Origin: a virus
IMG/VR virus record: IMGVR_UViG_3300026094_000757
Location: 1 to 25,635 of that record
Strand: one strand, 5' to 3'
Length of the DNA stretch: 25,635 bases
Positions 1 through 7,852 of this stretch are shown here, in pieces; position 1 is the first letter of the stretch, and every line of letters starts with the position of its first letter. The notes under the pieces were generated by a model. The model ran no database searches. It was given only the letters and a program-made list of their open reading frames with translations, and was not told the DNA's origin. The translations under genes were made by a program, and so were the position numbers.

Positions 1-798
1 TACGAGAAGGCTGACAAGATTGATCTTGATGAACTGGGCAAGATGCTAGACGAACACATTGATTGGGAGAAAGAAAACGGTTCCGGTTCTGACGGTGGCA
101 AGGACGGAGAAGGCAAAAACGGACGCCCTCGTTATTCTAGGGAAGAACTAGAAAAGATTCGAGACGAGATCAAAGAAAACATGATCTCTGCTGCTCAGGC
201 TGCTGGTGCTGGCAATATTCCTGGAGACATTGAACGCATGGTTAAGGATCTTACTGAGCCTAAGATGGACTGGCGTGAGATTTTACAGCAGCAGATTCAG
301 AGCACTATCAAGAACGACTTTACTTTTGCTCGTCCTTCACGCAAAGGCTGGCACACAGGTGCTGTGCTGCCTGGACAGAACTTCGACGAGACAATTGATA
401 TCTGTATTGCGCTTGACATGAGCGGTTCAATCGGCGACGATCAAGCTCGTGTGTTTCTTAGCGAAGTCAAAGGCATTATGGACCAGTACGAAGACTACAA
501 TATCAAAATTTGGTGCTTTGACACAGAAGTATATAATGAAGATACATTTACAGCAGACGACGGACGCGACATGCTTGAGTATGAAATCAAAGGCGGCGGC
601 GGTACTGACTTTATGGCGAACTGGACATACATGAAGGATCAGGATTTTGTGCCTAAAAAGTTCATTATGTTTACAGATGGTATGCCGTGGGGCGATTGGG
701 GTGATCCGGATTACACAGATACTGTATTTGTTATACACTCTGTATACGGGCGATCTCCCGAAGCGCCGTTCGGAGTAACTACATACTATGACGACTAG
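1..798 (+). CDS. VWA/MIDAS-domain protein, C-terminal part (gene enters from left edge)
   Basis: The reading frame is open from base 1, so the gene starts upstream; the ATG at 43 is internal. The first ~40 visible residues are charged and Gly/Asp/Lys-rich (linker-like), followed by a helical stretch (RYSREELEKIRDEIKEN). From about residue 130 of the visible part a VWA-type fold is recognisable: DMSGS near bases 415-429, a Thr in GGGGTDF near 604, and an Asp in FTDG near 676. Together these form a complete metal-ion-dependent adhesion site. This arrangement resembles the DUF2201-type proteins (metallopeptidase-like domain followed by a VWA-like domain) found in T4-like marine phages, often next to a MoxR-type AAA ATPase; whether either part lies just outside the window is not known. 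The next gene starts inside its last codons. Role unknown; a chaperone or remodelling partner is an inference. Confidence 0.8.
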   Translation, partial: YEKADKIDLDELGKMLDEHIDWEKENGSGSDGGKDGEGKNGRPRYSREELEKIRDEIKENMISAAQAAGAGNIPGDIERMVKDLTEPKMDWREILQQQIQSTIKNDFTFARPSRKGWHTGAVLPGQNFDETIDICIALDMSGSIGDDQARVFLSEVKGIMDQYEDYNIKIWCFDTEVYNEDTFTADDGRDMLEYEIKGGGGTDFMANWTYMKDQDFVPKKFIMFTDGMPWGDWGDPDYTDTVFVIHSVYGRSPEAPFGVTTYYDD

Positions 799-1078
799 GT
801 ATAAACCACGCAAAATTAATCCCTTAAACTTCTATGGTATACGTCAATGCGAAGTGCCTGCACCGCACTTTGAATACGTTACCATAGAAATGAGACGATA
901 CAATCTAGAACAAACTATTGTTAAGTGGATTACACAGAATCTTAAAGGTCGATTCTATGTAGGCGCAATACACGAACTAAATCAGCATAACAAACCACAA
1001 AAAGTAATCAAAATTGGATTTGAAGATCCAAAAGAACTGTCTATATTCACTTTGGGTTGCCCTTACCTAAAGTATTAG
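788..1078 (+). CDS. small conserved-type phage protein, 96 aa, unknown function
   Basis: The ATG at 788 overlaps the stop of the VWA gene by 11 bases, implying translational coupling. The product is basic at the N-terminus (TTRYKPRKINPLN) and has a compact mixed alpha/beta look, ending in KIGFEDPKELSIFTLGCPYL. There is no signal peptide or membrane segment. I do not recognise the family by function. Its tight placement and its codon pattern, similar to its neighbours, make it a real gene of the core phage block. Confidence 0.75.
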   Translation: MTTRYKPRKINPLNFYGIRQCEVPAPHFEYVTIEMRRYNLEQTIVKWITQNLKGRFYVGAIHELNQHNKPQKVIKIGFEDPKELSIFTLGCPYLKY

Positions 1079-1084
1079 TAAATA
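1077..1084 (+). promoter_or_regulatory. possible T4-type late promoter (AGTAAATA)
   Basis: AGTAAATA matches six of eight positions of the T4 late consensus TATAAATA and lies at the stop codon of the previous gene. It is 26 bases ahead of the ATG at 1111, leaving room for a short leader carrying the AGGAGG site. Low-to-moderate support because the first two bases differ. Confidence 0.35.
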
Positions 1085-1099
1085 AAACACGCACATTAT

Positions 1100-1105
1100 A
1101 GGAGG
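1100..1105 (+). promoter_or_regulatory. strong Shine-Dalgarno site AGGAGG
   Basis: AGGAGG lies five bases before the ATG at 1111. It is the best ribosome-binding site in the window and fixes the start of the 79-residue gene. It suggests higher translation than for the mostly SD-poor accessory genes further right. Confidence 0.8.
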
Positions 1106-1110
1106 AAACA

Positions 1111-1350
1111 ATGGCGAAAGAAGAAGAAACTGCACAGGTTGAAGAAACTGCTACTGCAGAAGCGCCACAGGAGTCTGGTGCAGAGCTAACAGTACAGGAT
1201 CTTAATGCTATTAAGCAGATCATTGACGTCGCAAGTCAGAGAGGCGCTTTTAAGCCTAACGAAATGATGACTGTGGGACAAACATACACAAAACTAGAAA
1301 CATTCCTAGCCGCTGTGTCGCAGCAGCAAGGGGCACAAGGAGAATCCTAA
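1111..1350 (+). CDS. small acidic phage protein, 79 aa, unknown function
   Basis: The start is fixed by AGGAGG five bases upstream. The first ~28 residues are low-complexity and acidic (Glu/Ala/Thr-rich, probably disordered). The rest is a helical segment, ELTVQDLNAIKQIIDVAS...FKPNEMMTVGQTYTKLETFL, with a Gln/Gly-rich tail. The size and helical pattern suit an accessory or structural phage protein, but I cannot assign a role. The stop TAA shares its last base with the ATG of the next gene (TAATG), so the two are translationally coupled. Confidence 0.8.
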   Translation: MAKEEETAQVEETATAEAPQESGAELTVQDLNAIKQIIDVASQRGAFKPNEMMTVGQTYTKLETFLAAVSQQQGAQGES

Positions 1351-1958
1351 TGGCTCTTAAGCATGTAGGTAGAATCAAGAACAATCAGAGAAAGGTTGTA
1401 GTGGCTTATCGCACTGTGCCAGGTGATGCTGGAAGTTGTATCGTAGTTACTACAGAAAATCTAATGGCAGACGAGCACGATGCTCTTATGAAGTGTGTAG
1501 AAAGTCACACAGGACAAACTTCGTACGAATTTGCTGAGGCTATGGCTCGCACACAGTTGCCGGATGGTAGGAATATGCTGGCTGGGTTTCATACCACAGG
1601 CAGAATGATGAAGGTTGCTACTAACGAAGTAGAAATGGTGCCGGATCGCAACAGTGCTATTCCGCTTAACGAACTGAATCAACAGATTGCGGAACAAAAA
1701 GGCGTATCTGTAGAAGACCTTGCTATTAGCGGTGGTGATCAGCCTGTTGATAATCAACGTGAAACTACAGTAGAAACTATCGATTACGATGCCGAGCCTG
1801 TTCCTGCCAACACAGACGGTGCTTTGTCAGACGAAGAACTTGCTGCTAAGTATCGAAGTGACGCAGATCGTCTCTACAAAGAAGCAAAGGCGCTGAGAGA
1901 GCAGGCAGAAGCTCTGTCTCCTACAAAGAAAAAGACTAAAGCAGCAAGTGCCCAGTAA
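1350..1958 (+). CDS. conserved-type phage protein, 202 aa, unknown function
   Basis: The start overlaps the previous stop (TAATG) and AAGGAG lies seven bases upstream. Residues 1-120 look globular (KHVGRIKNNQRKVVVAYRTVPGD at the N-terminus, then a helix with DEHDALMKCVES). Residues ~130-165 are a polar linker. Residues ~165-200 (DEELAAKYRSDADRLYKEAK...) are predicted by eye to be a charged helix or coiled coil ending in a Lys-rich tail. There is no catalytic signature. The operon with the small acidic gene suggests a shared role, possibly in virion assembly (inference only). Confidence 0.75.
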   Translation: MALKHVGRIKNNQRKVVVAYRTVPGDAGSCIVVTTENLMADEHDALMKCVESHTGQTSYEFAEAMARTQLPDGRNMLAGFHTTGRMMKVATNEVEMVPDRNSAIPLNELNQQIAEQKGVSVEDLAISGGDQPVDNQRETTVETIDYDAEPVPANTDGALSDEELAAKYRSDADRLYKEAKALREQAEALSPTKKKTKAASAQ

Positions 1959-2250
1959 GAAGCTTCCGCCAGAAGTAATTGAGTACTGGCCTGAGGTTTT
2001 TGAAGATGTAGAAGTAGAAGTTGTCCCAGTAGATTATCTCCATTCTGTTCGAATATCTTTCGAAGATGGCATAACCTGGGACATAGACCTTACCAAAGAA
2101 GAAGGTCTATACGATCTAGAGGCTTCTATCGCGGATCTTTTCGAAACCTACGAAGACTCTATAGTTCACATAGACTTTCGCTTGAACACAGAAAAGGTCA
2201 AAGAAGATATCTCAAAACGCACTCATCTGTTTATGAAGAAGCGGCGATAG
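1948..2250 (+). CDS. small acidic phage protein, 100 aa, GTG start
   Basis: GTG at 1948 overlaps the previous gene by 11 bases; no clear Shine-Dalgarno is visible, consistent with coupled translation. The product is strongly acidic with alternating beta and helix segments (PEVFEDVEVEVVPVDYLHSVRISFEDGITWDIDLTKEE, then ASIADLFETYEDSIVHIDFRL) and a basic C-terminus (KKRR). The WDIDLT strand followed by an acidic helix is typical of small phage proteins, but I recognise no functional family. It is the last gene before the late-type promoter of the fibre gene. Confidence 0.7.
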   Translation: MPSKKLPPEVIEYWPEVFEDVEVEVVPVDYLHSVRISFEDGITWDIDLTKEEGLYDLEASIADLFETYEDSIVHIDFRLNTEKVKEDISKRTHLFMKKRR

Positions 2251-2264
2251 TAATAGACTAGATT

Positions 2265-2272
2265 GATAAATA
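2265..2272 (+). promoter_or_regulatory. T4-type late promoter (GATAAATA) for the fibre-like gene
   Basis: GATAAATA matches seven of eight positions of the T4 late consensus. It sits between the stop at 2250 and the ATG at 2303, leaving a leader of roughly 25 bases that contains AGGAG at 2291-2295. Position and spacing are right for an independent late transcript of the structural gene. Confidence 0.6.
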
Positions 2273-2302
2273 CTTTAGTAAGATTAATCTAGGAGCAAAT
2301 TG

Positions 2303-3430
2303 ATGGCATTTCAATTTCGTCGTGGCACTGACGCAGAAAGACAAAGTATAACCCCTAAAGCAGGAGAACCGCTTTTTGTTACTGATACTGGCAAAGTCTT
2401 TGTAGGTAACGGTACCACACAAGGTGGTTTGCTAGTTTCTGCTGCTGTGTCTGATGATGATTCACCGAGTCTCGGTGGTAATTTAGACCTAAACAACAAT
2501 AACATTATAGGCACCGGGAACATTAACATAGACGGTACTATAACTGCTACCGGAAGCATCAATCTCGGTGACGGTGTAGAAGATAATATCATCGTAGGTG
2601 GAGTAATAGGATCGAATCTAATTCCTGATACAGATGGAATATATGATTTAGGATCAAGCGATTTTTACTGGCGCAAAGGATATTTTGAAGATGTAGCAGT
2701 AGACGGCGAACTAAGTGCAAACAGTTTACAAGTAAACTCTATTGAGCTAGACGACAGCACGACTGTATTCGACGGTTTAACAAATTCTCTGTTTGTAGGA
2801 TCTATAGTTGCAAATAACATTGAAAGCAATTTTCAAGGATCAGTTTTTGCAGACGATTCGACATTATTAGTAGATGCACTAGACAGTTCATTAAATACTA
2901 CTTTCTTAAAAATTCGCGATACAGAGATAGCTGTTCAGAATGAATCTCAGGGACTTAACCTTGTTACTAATCAAGGTATAGGTGTACGTGCAAATAATAT
3001 TAGCGGTGACCCGTCATCTAACCTGCTTATTTTAGAGTCTGCTAAAACAGTTAACAATTCTCTTGCTTCTCCGAGTCCTGGAGACAGTATAGGAGGTTTT
3101 GGTGCATCTATTTACAGCGATTCTATCGATACTTACGAAGCAAAAAGTTTAATAATAACAAGACTGGACACATCAGGTGAAGGTTCTAATTTAGATTTTG
3201 CAGTTGCAGATTCAACCGGAGAATTACAAGCAGCGTTAATTCTAAACTCTCAGGGAGTAGCAGAGTCTAGCATATTTAAGACAGGTTCATATGCAAACGA
3301 AACAGAGAGAGATACAGCTATTCCAAACCCCGAGCAAGGAATGATTATATTTTTGTCAGGCCACGATGATAGCAGCGGCTTTCCAAAATTTCAAGGGTAT
3401 GACGGCACAGCTTGGCGAGATTTTAACTAA
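2303..3430 (+). CDS. tail-fibre-like structural protein, 375 aa
   Basis: The N-terminal ~40 residues carry the phage fibre head pattern (FQFRRGTDAE, then GEPLFVTDTGK.FVGNGT). Next come beta-strand-rich repeats with 'LDLNNNNIIGTGNINIDGTITATG' character and an 'IYDLGSSDFYWRKGYF' strand pair, as in trimeric receptor-binding fibres of marine phages. The C-terminus has the 'ERDTAIPNPEQGMIIF...FPKFQGYDGTAWRDF' ending shared by many such proteins. I chose the ATG at 2303 over the in-frame TTG at 2300 because AGGAG (2291-2295) is seven bases away and ATG is standard. The protein is short for a long tail fibre, so it may be a distal fibre, whisker or capsid-decorating protein. Its convergent neighbour is the accessory cluster, whose enzymes might modify it (inference). 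Confidence 0.85.
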   Translation: MAFQFRRGTDAERQSITPKAGEPLFVTDTGKVFVGNGTTQGGLLVSAAVSDDDSPSLGGNLDLNNNNIIGTGNINIDGTITATGSINLGDGVEDNIIVGGVIGSNLIPDTDGIYDLGSSDFYWRKGYFEDVAVDGELSANSLQVNSIELDDSTTVFDGLTNSLFVGSIVANNIESNFQGSVFADDSTLLVDALDSSLNTTFLKIRDTEIAVQNESQGLNLVTNQGIGVRANNISGDPSSNLLILESAKTVNNSLASPSPGDSIGGFGASIYSDSIDTYEAKSLIITRLDTSGEGSNLDFAVADSTGELQAALILNSQGVAESSIFKTGSYANETERDTAIPNPEQGMIIFLSGHDDSSGFPKFQGYDGTAWRDFN

Positions 3431-3474
3431 ATTTCCTACACCTATTTCAACATTCTACGAAAATAATTATTTTT

Positions 3475-4545
3475 TTAAGAATAAAACTGTGAATCTCTGT
3501 CATAAAACTTCTTGTTTTTAAGTTTTCCGCACACAACATTACACACAAAAGATTTTTTCAGTTTCCAATATTTCTCCCATATCTCTGTGTATTTCGGATC
3601 ATGGATAATATTTTTTATAGGTGTTTTTCTCAAATCAATGTAACCTATGTTGTTATACTCCTTATGAATATTGGTTAATTGTTTTTTTAGTTCTGGTAGC
3701 ACACTGTTAAAATTAGGTTCGTCTAGTCGTTCTATTTCATAGCGTATCCCTGCTGTTTCGCAGCAGGGATAGAGATGTTTATAAGCATCTATATAAATTT
3801 CCTTCATATGCATCGATCTACATACGATTTCTGATTCCATTGCATTTTCAAGCACTGCAGGCAGATCGGAATCTTTATAGTTTATAACTTTAGAGTTATC
3901 ATCTGGAAAAAGTTTTCCTATCTCATTACTACCTTTATCAAGAACTGAGAAACTATCGTGCCTAAATCTATAAGAGTATTTTTTAAAGACGTTAGTAAAA
4001 CCTATGTTTAAAAGATATTCCTTTAAATCGTCAAAATCGTCTCTATTATGTTCAAAACTAATAAACTGAGATTCAGCGTTGCCGCCGGATGCAATAAATG
4101 CTTTTGCATTCTCTATAATTTTATCAAAATTTGTACCTATTCTGTGCTTTTCGTGATTATCTTCAAAACCGTCAATACCAAAAATAACCCTGTGACTTTT
4201 AGGTAAAGATTTAGCAAAACGAGCCCACCATTTTGGTTTATACATGCTTGCATTTGTGTGTATAGTTAATTTCGCATTACTATTTTCTTTGGTGTATCTA
4301 CAAATTTTTTCTATATCTCTGCATATTAAAGGATCACCGTAGGTGCCACAAAAACTAATTTCCTTTACGTGTTGCAAAACTTCAAGATTCATAATTTTTT
4401 TGTAGTCTTGATAATTCCAACTAACACTCTTTACATTTTCATTAGGAAGTAATCCATGAAAATTTCTACTGCACATCGGACAACTAGCCTGACACTGAGT
4501 TGTTAGTTCAAGTTCTATTTTTTGTATATCTTGAAGTTTAAACAT
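3475..4545 (-). CDS. radical SAM protein, group A, 356 aa
   Basis: CQASCPMC at residues 18-25 gives the CX3CX2C motif that binds the [4Fe-4S] cluster used to cleave S-adenosylmethionine. The usual GGEP strand is replaced by FCGTYGDP (about 65-71). An 'HRVIFGIDGFEDNH' strand and 'KIIENAKAFI' helix follow. C-terminal cysteines (LYPCCETAG near 260, FVCNVVCGK near 336) suggest a SPASM/twitch-like auxiliary cluster domain. It is a close paralogue of 14380-15459, with the core cysteines at identical residue numbers. No Shine-Dalgarno is visible; a perfect late-promoter octamer ends five bases before the ATG. It probably modifies a peptide or sugar by radical chemistry, but the substrate is unknown. 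Confidence 0.88.
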   Translation of the reverse strand: MFKLQDIQKIELELTTQCQASCPMCSRNFHGLLPNENVKSVSWNYQDYKKIMNLEVLQHVKEISFCGTYGDPLICRDIEKICRYTKENSNAKLTIHTNASMYKPKWWARFAKSLPKSHRVIFGIDGFEDNHEKHRIGTNFDKIIENAKAFIASGGNAESQFISFEHNRDDFDDLKEYLLNIGFTNVFKKYSYRFRHDSFSVLDKGSNEIGKLFPDDNSKVINYKDSDLPAVLENAMESEIVCRSMHMKEIYIDAYKHLYPCCETAGIRYEIERLDEPNFNSVLPELKKQLTNIHKEYNNIGYIDLRKTPIKNIIHDPKYTEIWEKYWKLKKSFVCNVVCGKLKNKKFYDRDSQFYS

Positions 4546-4550
4546 TTGAA

Positions 4551-4558
4551 TATTTATA
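4551..4558 (-). promoter_or_regulatory. T4-type late promoter (TATAAATA), leaderless spacing
   Basis: A perfect TATAAATA on the minus strand ends five bases before the ATG at 4545. In T4 the octamer covers about -13 to -6, so transcription would start at or beside the A of the ATG, giving a leaderless message. No Shine-Dalgarno is present, in agreement. Confidence 0.65.
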
Positions 4559-4603
4559 TTTTACATCTGTTAATATAATAAGTGGGAGAGTACAAAATTC
4601 TTT

Positions 4604-5731
4604 TTAAATTTGGTTTAACATTTCAATGCATTCATTGTAATCTAATAAGAAATTCTTTTCCTTTTTAGATATTTCACTACTATGTAAGTAGTCTAAAAAT
4701 TGTTGCGGTATGCTGTTTTTATCTTTTAAAATTTCAATAAATTTATTATAATTAAATTCTATTTTAGGTAATAATTTTTGATAAAGAACATTGTAATCTT
4801 TATTTTCTATCAACTTTATATTTTGTGTAATTCCGAAAATCCTCTTATCTATATCCTCTTCATCATCAAAACTATAATCAAATACGTCATCATAAAGGAT
4901 AAATCCAAGTTCTTGAAGTTTTTTATGAATTTTTGGTGCTCCTAGAATTAAAAAAGGCTTTTTATGGAGAATTGCATAAAATGTTTTTTCACTCAAGTCT
5001 TTAATCACAACTTCTCCTTCAGAAATAATGTTCACAAAACCTTTGAAATACTCATCTTCGTATATTATTTCTGATATACATAAATTTTGATCTAGAGAAT
5101 TTTTTCCATTTAGATATATAGGTTTATTATGAAAATATTCAAAAATATGATCATATAAATTATCATCTAGAGTTTTCAGCCAGCTTACATAACCTACATT
5201 TATTAAATTATTTTTAGCTAAAGACTCCATCATTTTACATCTATAACTGGTTATTCTGTTGTTTAGACAAACAAATGGTTTATCTATTTTAATTGTTGTA
5301 CAGTTGCACTTGAGATGATAACTTAGGAAATTACGTAAAGATTTGTACATTAAAAATGTATTCCAGTTTATAATAGAAATTCTACTCTTAGGTAAATCAA
5401 CGCCAACTGTTTTTTTCCCTTGTTTTTCTTCAAAATTTCCGAGCCAGACTTCTAACGTACAATTATTTTCTTCTAGTATTTCATGCACATCTTCAAGATA
5501 ATTCGGACCAAAAAATCGACATTCTTCTGGTACAAAATATACAATTTTTTCGTTCTTTAAAGACTTGCATAATTTAATAAATTCGTCGTTTTGATGTGAT
5601 ATATAAAGATATACCTCATAAGGAACTTCGTGTGTTTTTAAGAAATCTGCTATTTCTCTATTATTAACATCTAAATCAATATTAGGTTCAAAATCGGGAT
5701 GTTCTTTCCAGTACCAAAAAACAAATTTCAT
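4604..5731 (-). CDS. putative glycosyltransferase-like protein with SEKTF motif, 375 aa
   Basis: The C-terminal half has LSEKTFYAILHKKPFLILGAP, then LQELGF and a D.FDYSFDDEED.D.R acidic stretch. The same pattern is in 19045-20232, so the two are paralogues. A 'SEK.F....KPF...G' loop resembles the donor-binding region of GT-B fold enzymes such as family 10 fucosyltransferases and related phage proteins; the assignment rests on this resemblance. The N-terminal half (NNREIADFLKTHEVPYEVYLYI...) looks like a Rossmann-type acceptor domain. Base composition is extremely AT-rich, more than any neighbour, hinting at separate acquisition. It starts two bases before the stop of the upstream oxygenase-like gene in a minus-strand operon and has no visible Shine-Dalgarno. 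Confidence 0.6.
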   Translation of the reverse strand: MKFVFWYWKEHPDFEPNIDLDVNNREIADFLKTHEVPYEVYLYISHQNDEFIKLCKSLKNEKIVYFVPEECRFFGPNYLEDVHEILEENNCTLEVWLGNFEEKQGKKTVGVDLPKSRISIINWNTFLMYKSLRNFLSYHLKCNCTTIKIDKPFVCLNNRITSYRCKMMESLAKNNLINVGYVSWLKTLDDNLYDHIFEYFHNKPIYLNGKNSLDQNLCISEIIYEDEYFKGFVNIISEGEVVIKDLSEKTFYAILHKKPFLILGAPKIHKKLQELGFILYDDVFDYSFDDEEDIDKRIFGITQNIKLIENKDYNVLYQKLLPKIEFNYNKFIEILKDKNSIPQQFLDYLHSSEISKKEKNFLLDYNECIEMLNQI

Positions 5732-5732
5732 A

Positions 5733-6293
5733 CTAATACAAATTTAACAAAAATTTAGGAGATCTACCTGCATTGAATCCAGCATGCCAAGCATAGACAC
5801 TATTCCATGAGTATGCGTTGCCTTTGTCGACATTTGTATAATATTCGTCTTCGATCATAAACACATGACCCGTTTCAGGCTCACCGATGTGACAATGATA
5901 TCTTTTTATATTATCTAATACTTTATATTGATCTACATGCCACGGTGCACATCTGCCAGGCATTATCATGCTTATCCAGCACGAATTATATTTTTCAATA
6001 TTATAAAATTCTACAAATCTATCAATAACGGATTGGTCAAAGTTTGTAGTAGGATAAAACATGTGCCACTCTGCGGAGCCTCCGTCCTCTACTGACTTAT
6101 AGCCTATTTCGTCCCATAATTTTTTTGTTTCTAAAAACTGTTTTGAATTAGATAGGTATTCTGGGGTGTGCTTATCTTTGCCTCCTGCTGTACTCGGGCC
6201 AATAGTAGGAGCAGTCTGATCTAACAAATCTTTAATTATGCTGTCCCAATCTATAATGTCTTTGCAATTTCCTAAAAATTTTGTTGTATTCAT
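5733..6293 (-). CDS. Fe(II)/2-oxoglutarate oxygenase-like protein, 186 aa
   Basis: The facial triad of this superfamily is visible: H119-V-D121 in APWHVDQYK and H170 in YAWHAGFNAG, with R177 or K180 placed to bind 2-oxoglutarate. The spacing and the 'CHIGEPETGHVFMIEDEYY' strands resemble aspartyl/asparaginyl beta-hydroxylase-like proteins. The expected reaction is hydroxylation or desaturation of a peptide or small molecule in the cytoplasm. The ATG shares one base with the stop of the upstream oxygenase-like gene (TAATG), and the downstream gene is the SEKTF glycosyltransferase-like protein, so these three form one operon. The substrate is not evident. Confidence 0.72.
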   Translation of the reverse strand: MNTTKFLGNCKDIIDWDSIIKDLLDQTAPTIGPSTAGGKDKHTPEYLSNSKQFLETKKLWDEIGYKSVEDGGSAEWHMFYPTTNFDQSVIDRFVEFYNIEKYNSCWISMIMPGRCAPWHVDQYKVLDNIKRYHCHIGEPETGHVFMIEDEYYTNVDKGNAYSWNSVYAWHAGFNAGRSPKFLLNLY

Positions 6294-7111
6294 TAATAGT
6301 GCTCTAGGTGATCGATGCCTATTTTTTCTTTAAAATCTGTAGTGAATTTACAATCTATTCTCAGCCCATATTCTTGCTCCATACTAAACTCACCGCCGTG
6401 CCAGTCCTGATCATTAAAAAAACATGCATGAGAGTTCACGTATGATTTATTTTTAGTAGTTGGATTCCAAATATAAAATCCTCTTTTCAAAAAAGGCCTA
6501 ATATGGATAAATTCTATATTATGATTAGAGTATCCATTTTCATCACCTTGTGTGCTATAATCTATATCTCTATGTTCGAAAGGCTGGCAGGAAGAATTTG
6601 ATACAAAAAATATAACCCTTCCTACAGACTCTACTATATTGATCGTTTTTAAATTTTCTACCCATTTTGTTACGTTAGGAAAAAATTGAGATTCGTACGT
6701 TTTTTTGTGCTGACTCTCGCCCCTATCTGACATGTTACTTGCATCTTCCCAAAGAAAATAATAAGAGTACGGATCGTGAGCTCCTAGAGCAGATTTTAAA
6801 AATACTAAAAAAGTGTTTCTTTCTTCGAAATTTTTGAAATCCTTTGGCCATAGTTCAAGACCTGCTTTTTTAACTGGATCGTTTTTATCTAATTTTTCAA
6901 ATTCTTCAAAAGCTTTGTATATAGGTTTCCAATTTACAATGTAACTACTATCGTCGAAGTTAAACGCAGGCTTCATCCATGTCCCTTCTTTTGCAAAGTT
7001 TTTTGCAAGTGCAAAGCCTTTGCAAATTTCTGGATGAAGATTTTTAAAACCTTCTATATCAAGAAATCTGTCTAAATCAACATAGGGCTTACCGTCTATT
7101 CCACGTATCAT
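6293..7111 (-). CDS. Fe(II)/2-oxoglutarate oxygenase-like protein, 272 aa
   Basis: H180-R-D182 in PFEHRDIDY, H238 in QDWHGGEF and R251 in YGLRIDC make an HxD...H...R set typical of Fe(II)/2-oxoglutarate oxygenases. The N-terminal ~150 residues are a separate alpha-rich region without a recognised fold. I placed the start at the ATG 7111 rather than the in-frame GTG at 7117: AGGAG (minus strand, 7117-7121) lies five bases before the ATG, and the GTG would fall within it. It is the first gene of the minus-strand operon that continues to 4604. It shares only the active-site layout with the 186-residue neighbour, so they are distant family members rather than a recent duplication. Confidence 0.7.
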   Translation of the reverse strand: MIRGIDGKPYVDLDRFLDIEGFKNLHPEICKGFALAKNFAKEGTWMKPAFNFDDSSYIVNWKPIYKAFEEFEKLDKNDPVKKAGLELWPKDFKNFEERNTFLVFLKSALGAHDPYSYYFLWEDASNMSDRGESQHKKTYESQFFPNVTKWVENLKTINIVESVGRVIFFVSNSSCQPFEHRDIDYSTQGDENGYSNHNIEFIHIRPFLKRGFYIWNPTTKNKSYVNSHACFFNDQDWHGGEFSMEQEYGLRIDCKFTTDFKEKIGIDHLEHY

Positions 7112-7134
7112 AATCACTCCTAACCAATTATAAC

Positions 7135-7142
7135 TACTTATC
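7135..7142 (-). promoter_or_regulatory. possible late-type promoter (GATAAGTA)
   Basis: GATAAGTA on the minus strand lies 23 bases before the ATG at 7111, with AGGAG in between. The same octamer precedes the plus-strand gene at 9133, supporting it as a functional variant of TATAAATA. The divergent gene at 7157 has only a poorer match (CATAAATT at 7148-7155) directly against its ATG. Confidence 0.45.
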
Positions 7143-7156
7143 AGCTACATAAATTT

Positions 7157-7852
7157 ATGCAAACAAAATTTGACTATTATTATAACAATGTACCAGGGCA
7201 TGGTAAATGTAGAAACAATTTGGTTTACACCAGCTTAATTTCTCATGATAAAAAGACATTTTGCCAGTGGTACTATAATGATAAAGTTTACCACAGTAGT
7301 CAAAATAAAGTTATTGACCCTGATTTAATGCAAGAAAAATGGAATAGGGAAGTTTATTTTTTGTCAGAGATGAACAACAATTACCCAGAACACCTTCCAC
7401 AAATTCTTGACATAGATCATAAAAATAAAAAGATTTTCCTTGAGATTGACGGTGTAGATTTCTGGCAGAAATCCTGTCCAAAAAAGCAAGATTACGAAAG
7501 TGTATTACAAGACTGGGACAATCAAATGCTAGAAATATTTAGAGCTTATAAAGATTTGAACTTATATAAAATGAGTCTACATCCTAGCAGTTATTTTGTA
7601 ATTAATGGTAAATTAAAAAGTATAAATTACTTTTTTTGTTATCATGAAAAAGAAAAAACTTTAAAAATAAAAGATGTACTAAGTCATATTAGCAACGAAA
7701 GATTAAAAAAACTTAATCCATTAATAGAATCCAAAGGAATAGATATAAACAACGATACTCTTCTATTACAAGCACAACACCTAGCACTTGACAGTTTTAA
7801 AAATAATTTTCCGTCAACTTTTATCGATAAAATAAAGAATTTGTATGTTTAA
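7157..7852 (+). CDS. kinase-like fold protein with degraded catalytic motifs, 231 aa
   Basis: The order of elements resembles small aminoglycoside/LPS-kinase-like proteins. KWNREVYFLSEM (61-72) fits helix C, PQILDIDHKNKKIFLEIDG (81-99) fits strands 4-5 and the hinge, LHPSSYFVINGKLK (141-154) stands where the catalytic loop should be, and SINYFFCY (155-162) where IDFG would lie. The loop His is present but the catalytic Asp and the metal-binding Asp (here Asn157) are missing, so it may be a pseudokinase or use altered chemistry. This fold assignment comes from pattern reading only. It starts divergently from the oxygenase operon and overlaps the GNAT-like gene by eight bases. Confidence 0.55.
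   Translation: MQTKFDYYYNNVPGHGKCRNNLVYTSLISHDKKTFCQWYYNDKVYHSSQNKVIDPDLMQEKWNREVYFLSEMNNNYPEHLPQILDIDHKNKKIFLEIDGVDFWQKSCPKKQDYESVLQDWDNQMLEIFRAYKDLNLYKMSLHPSSYFVINGKLKSINYFFCYHEKEKTLKIKDVLSHISNERLKKLNPLIESKGIDINNDTLLLQAQHLALDSFKNNFPSTFIDKIKNLYV

Noticed and set aside
427-813. Antisense open frame (128 codons) over the VWA gene, and similar antisense frames at 1461-1757, 2311-2592, 10846-11121, 17802-18038 and 18249-18509
   Set aside because: They lie opposite well-supported genes, have implausible Cys/His/Ser-rich sequence and no start signals, as expected for shadow frames.
3460-3473. AT-only palindrome AAAATAATTATTTT between convergent genes as a terminator
   Set aside because: It is a perfect palindrome in the 44-base gap, but contains no G or C, so a stable hairpin is unlikely.
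7148-7155. CATAAATT before the gene at 7157 as a late promoter
   Set aside because: It ends one base from the ATG, so T4-type spacing would start the transcript inside the gene; kept only as a weak possibility in the neighbouring promoter entry.
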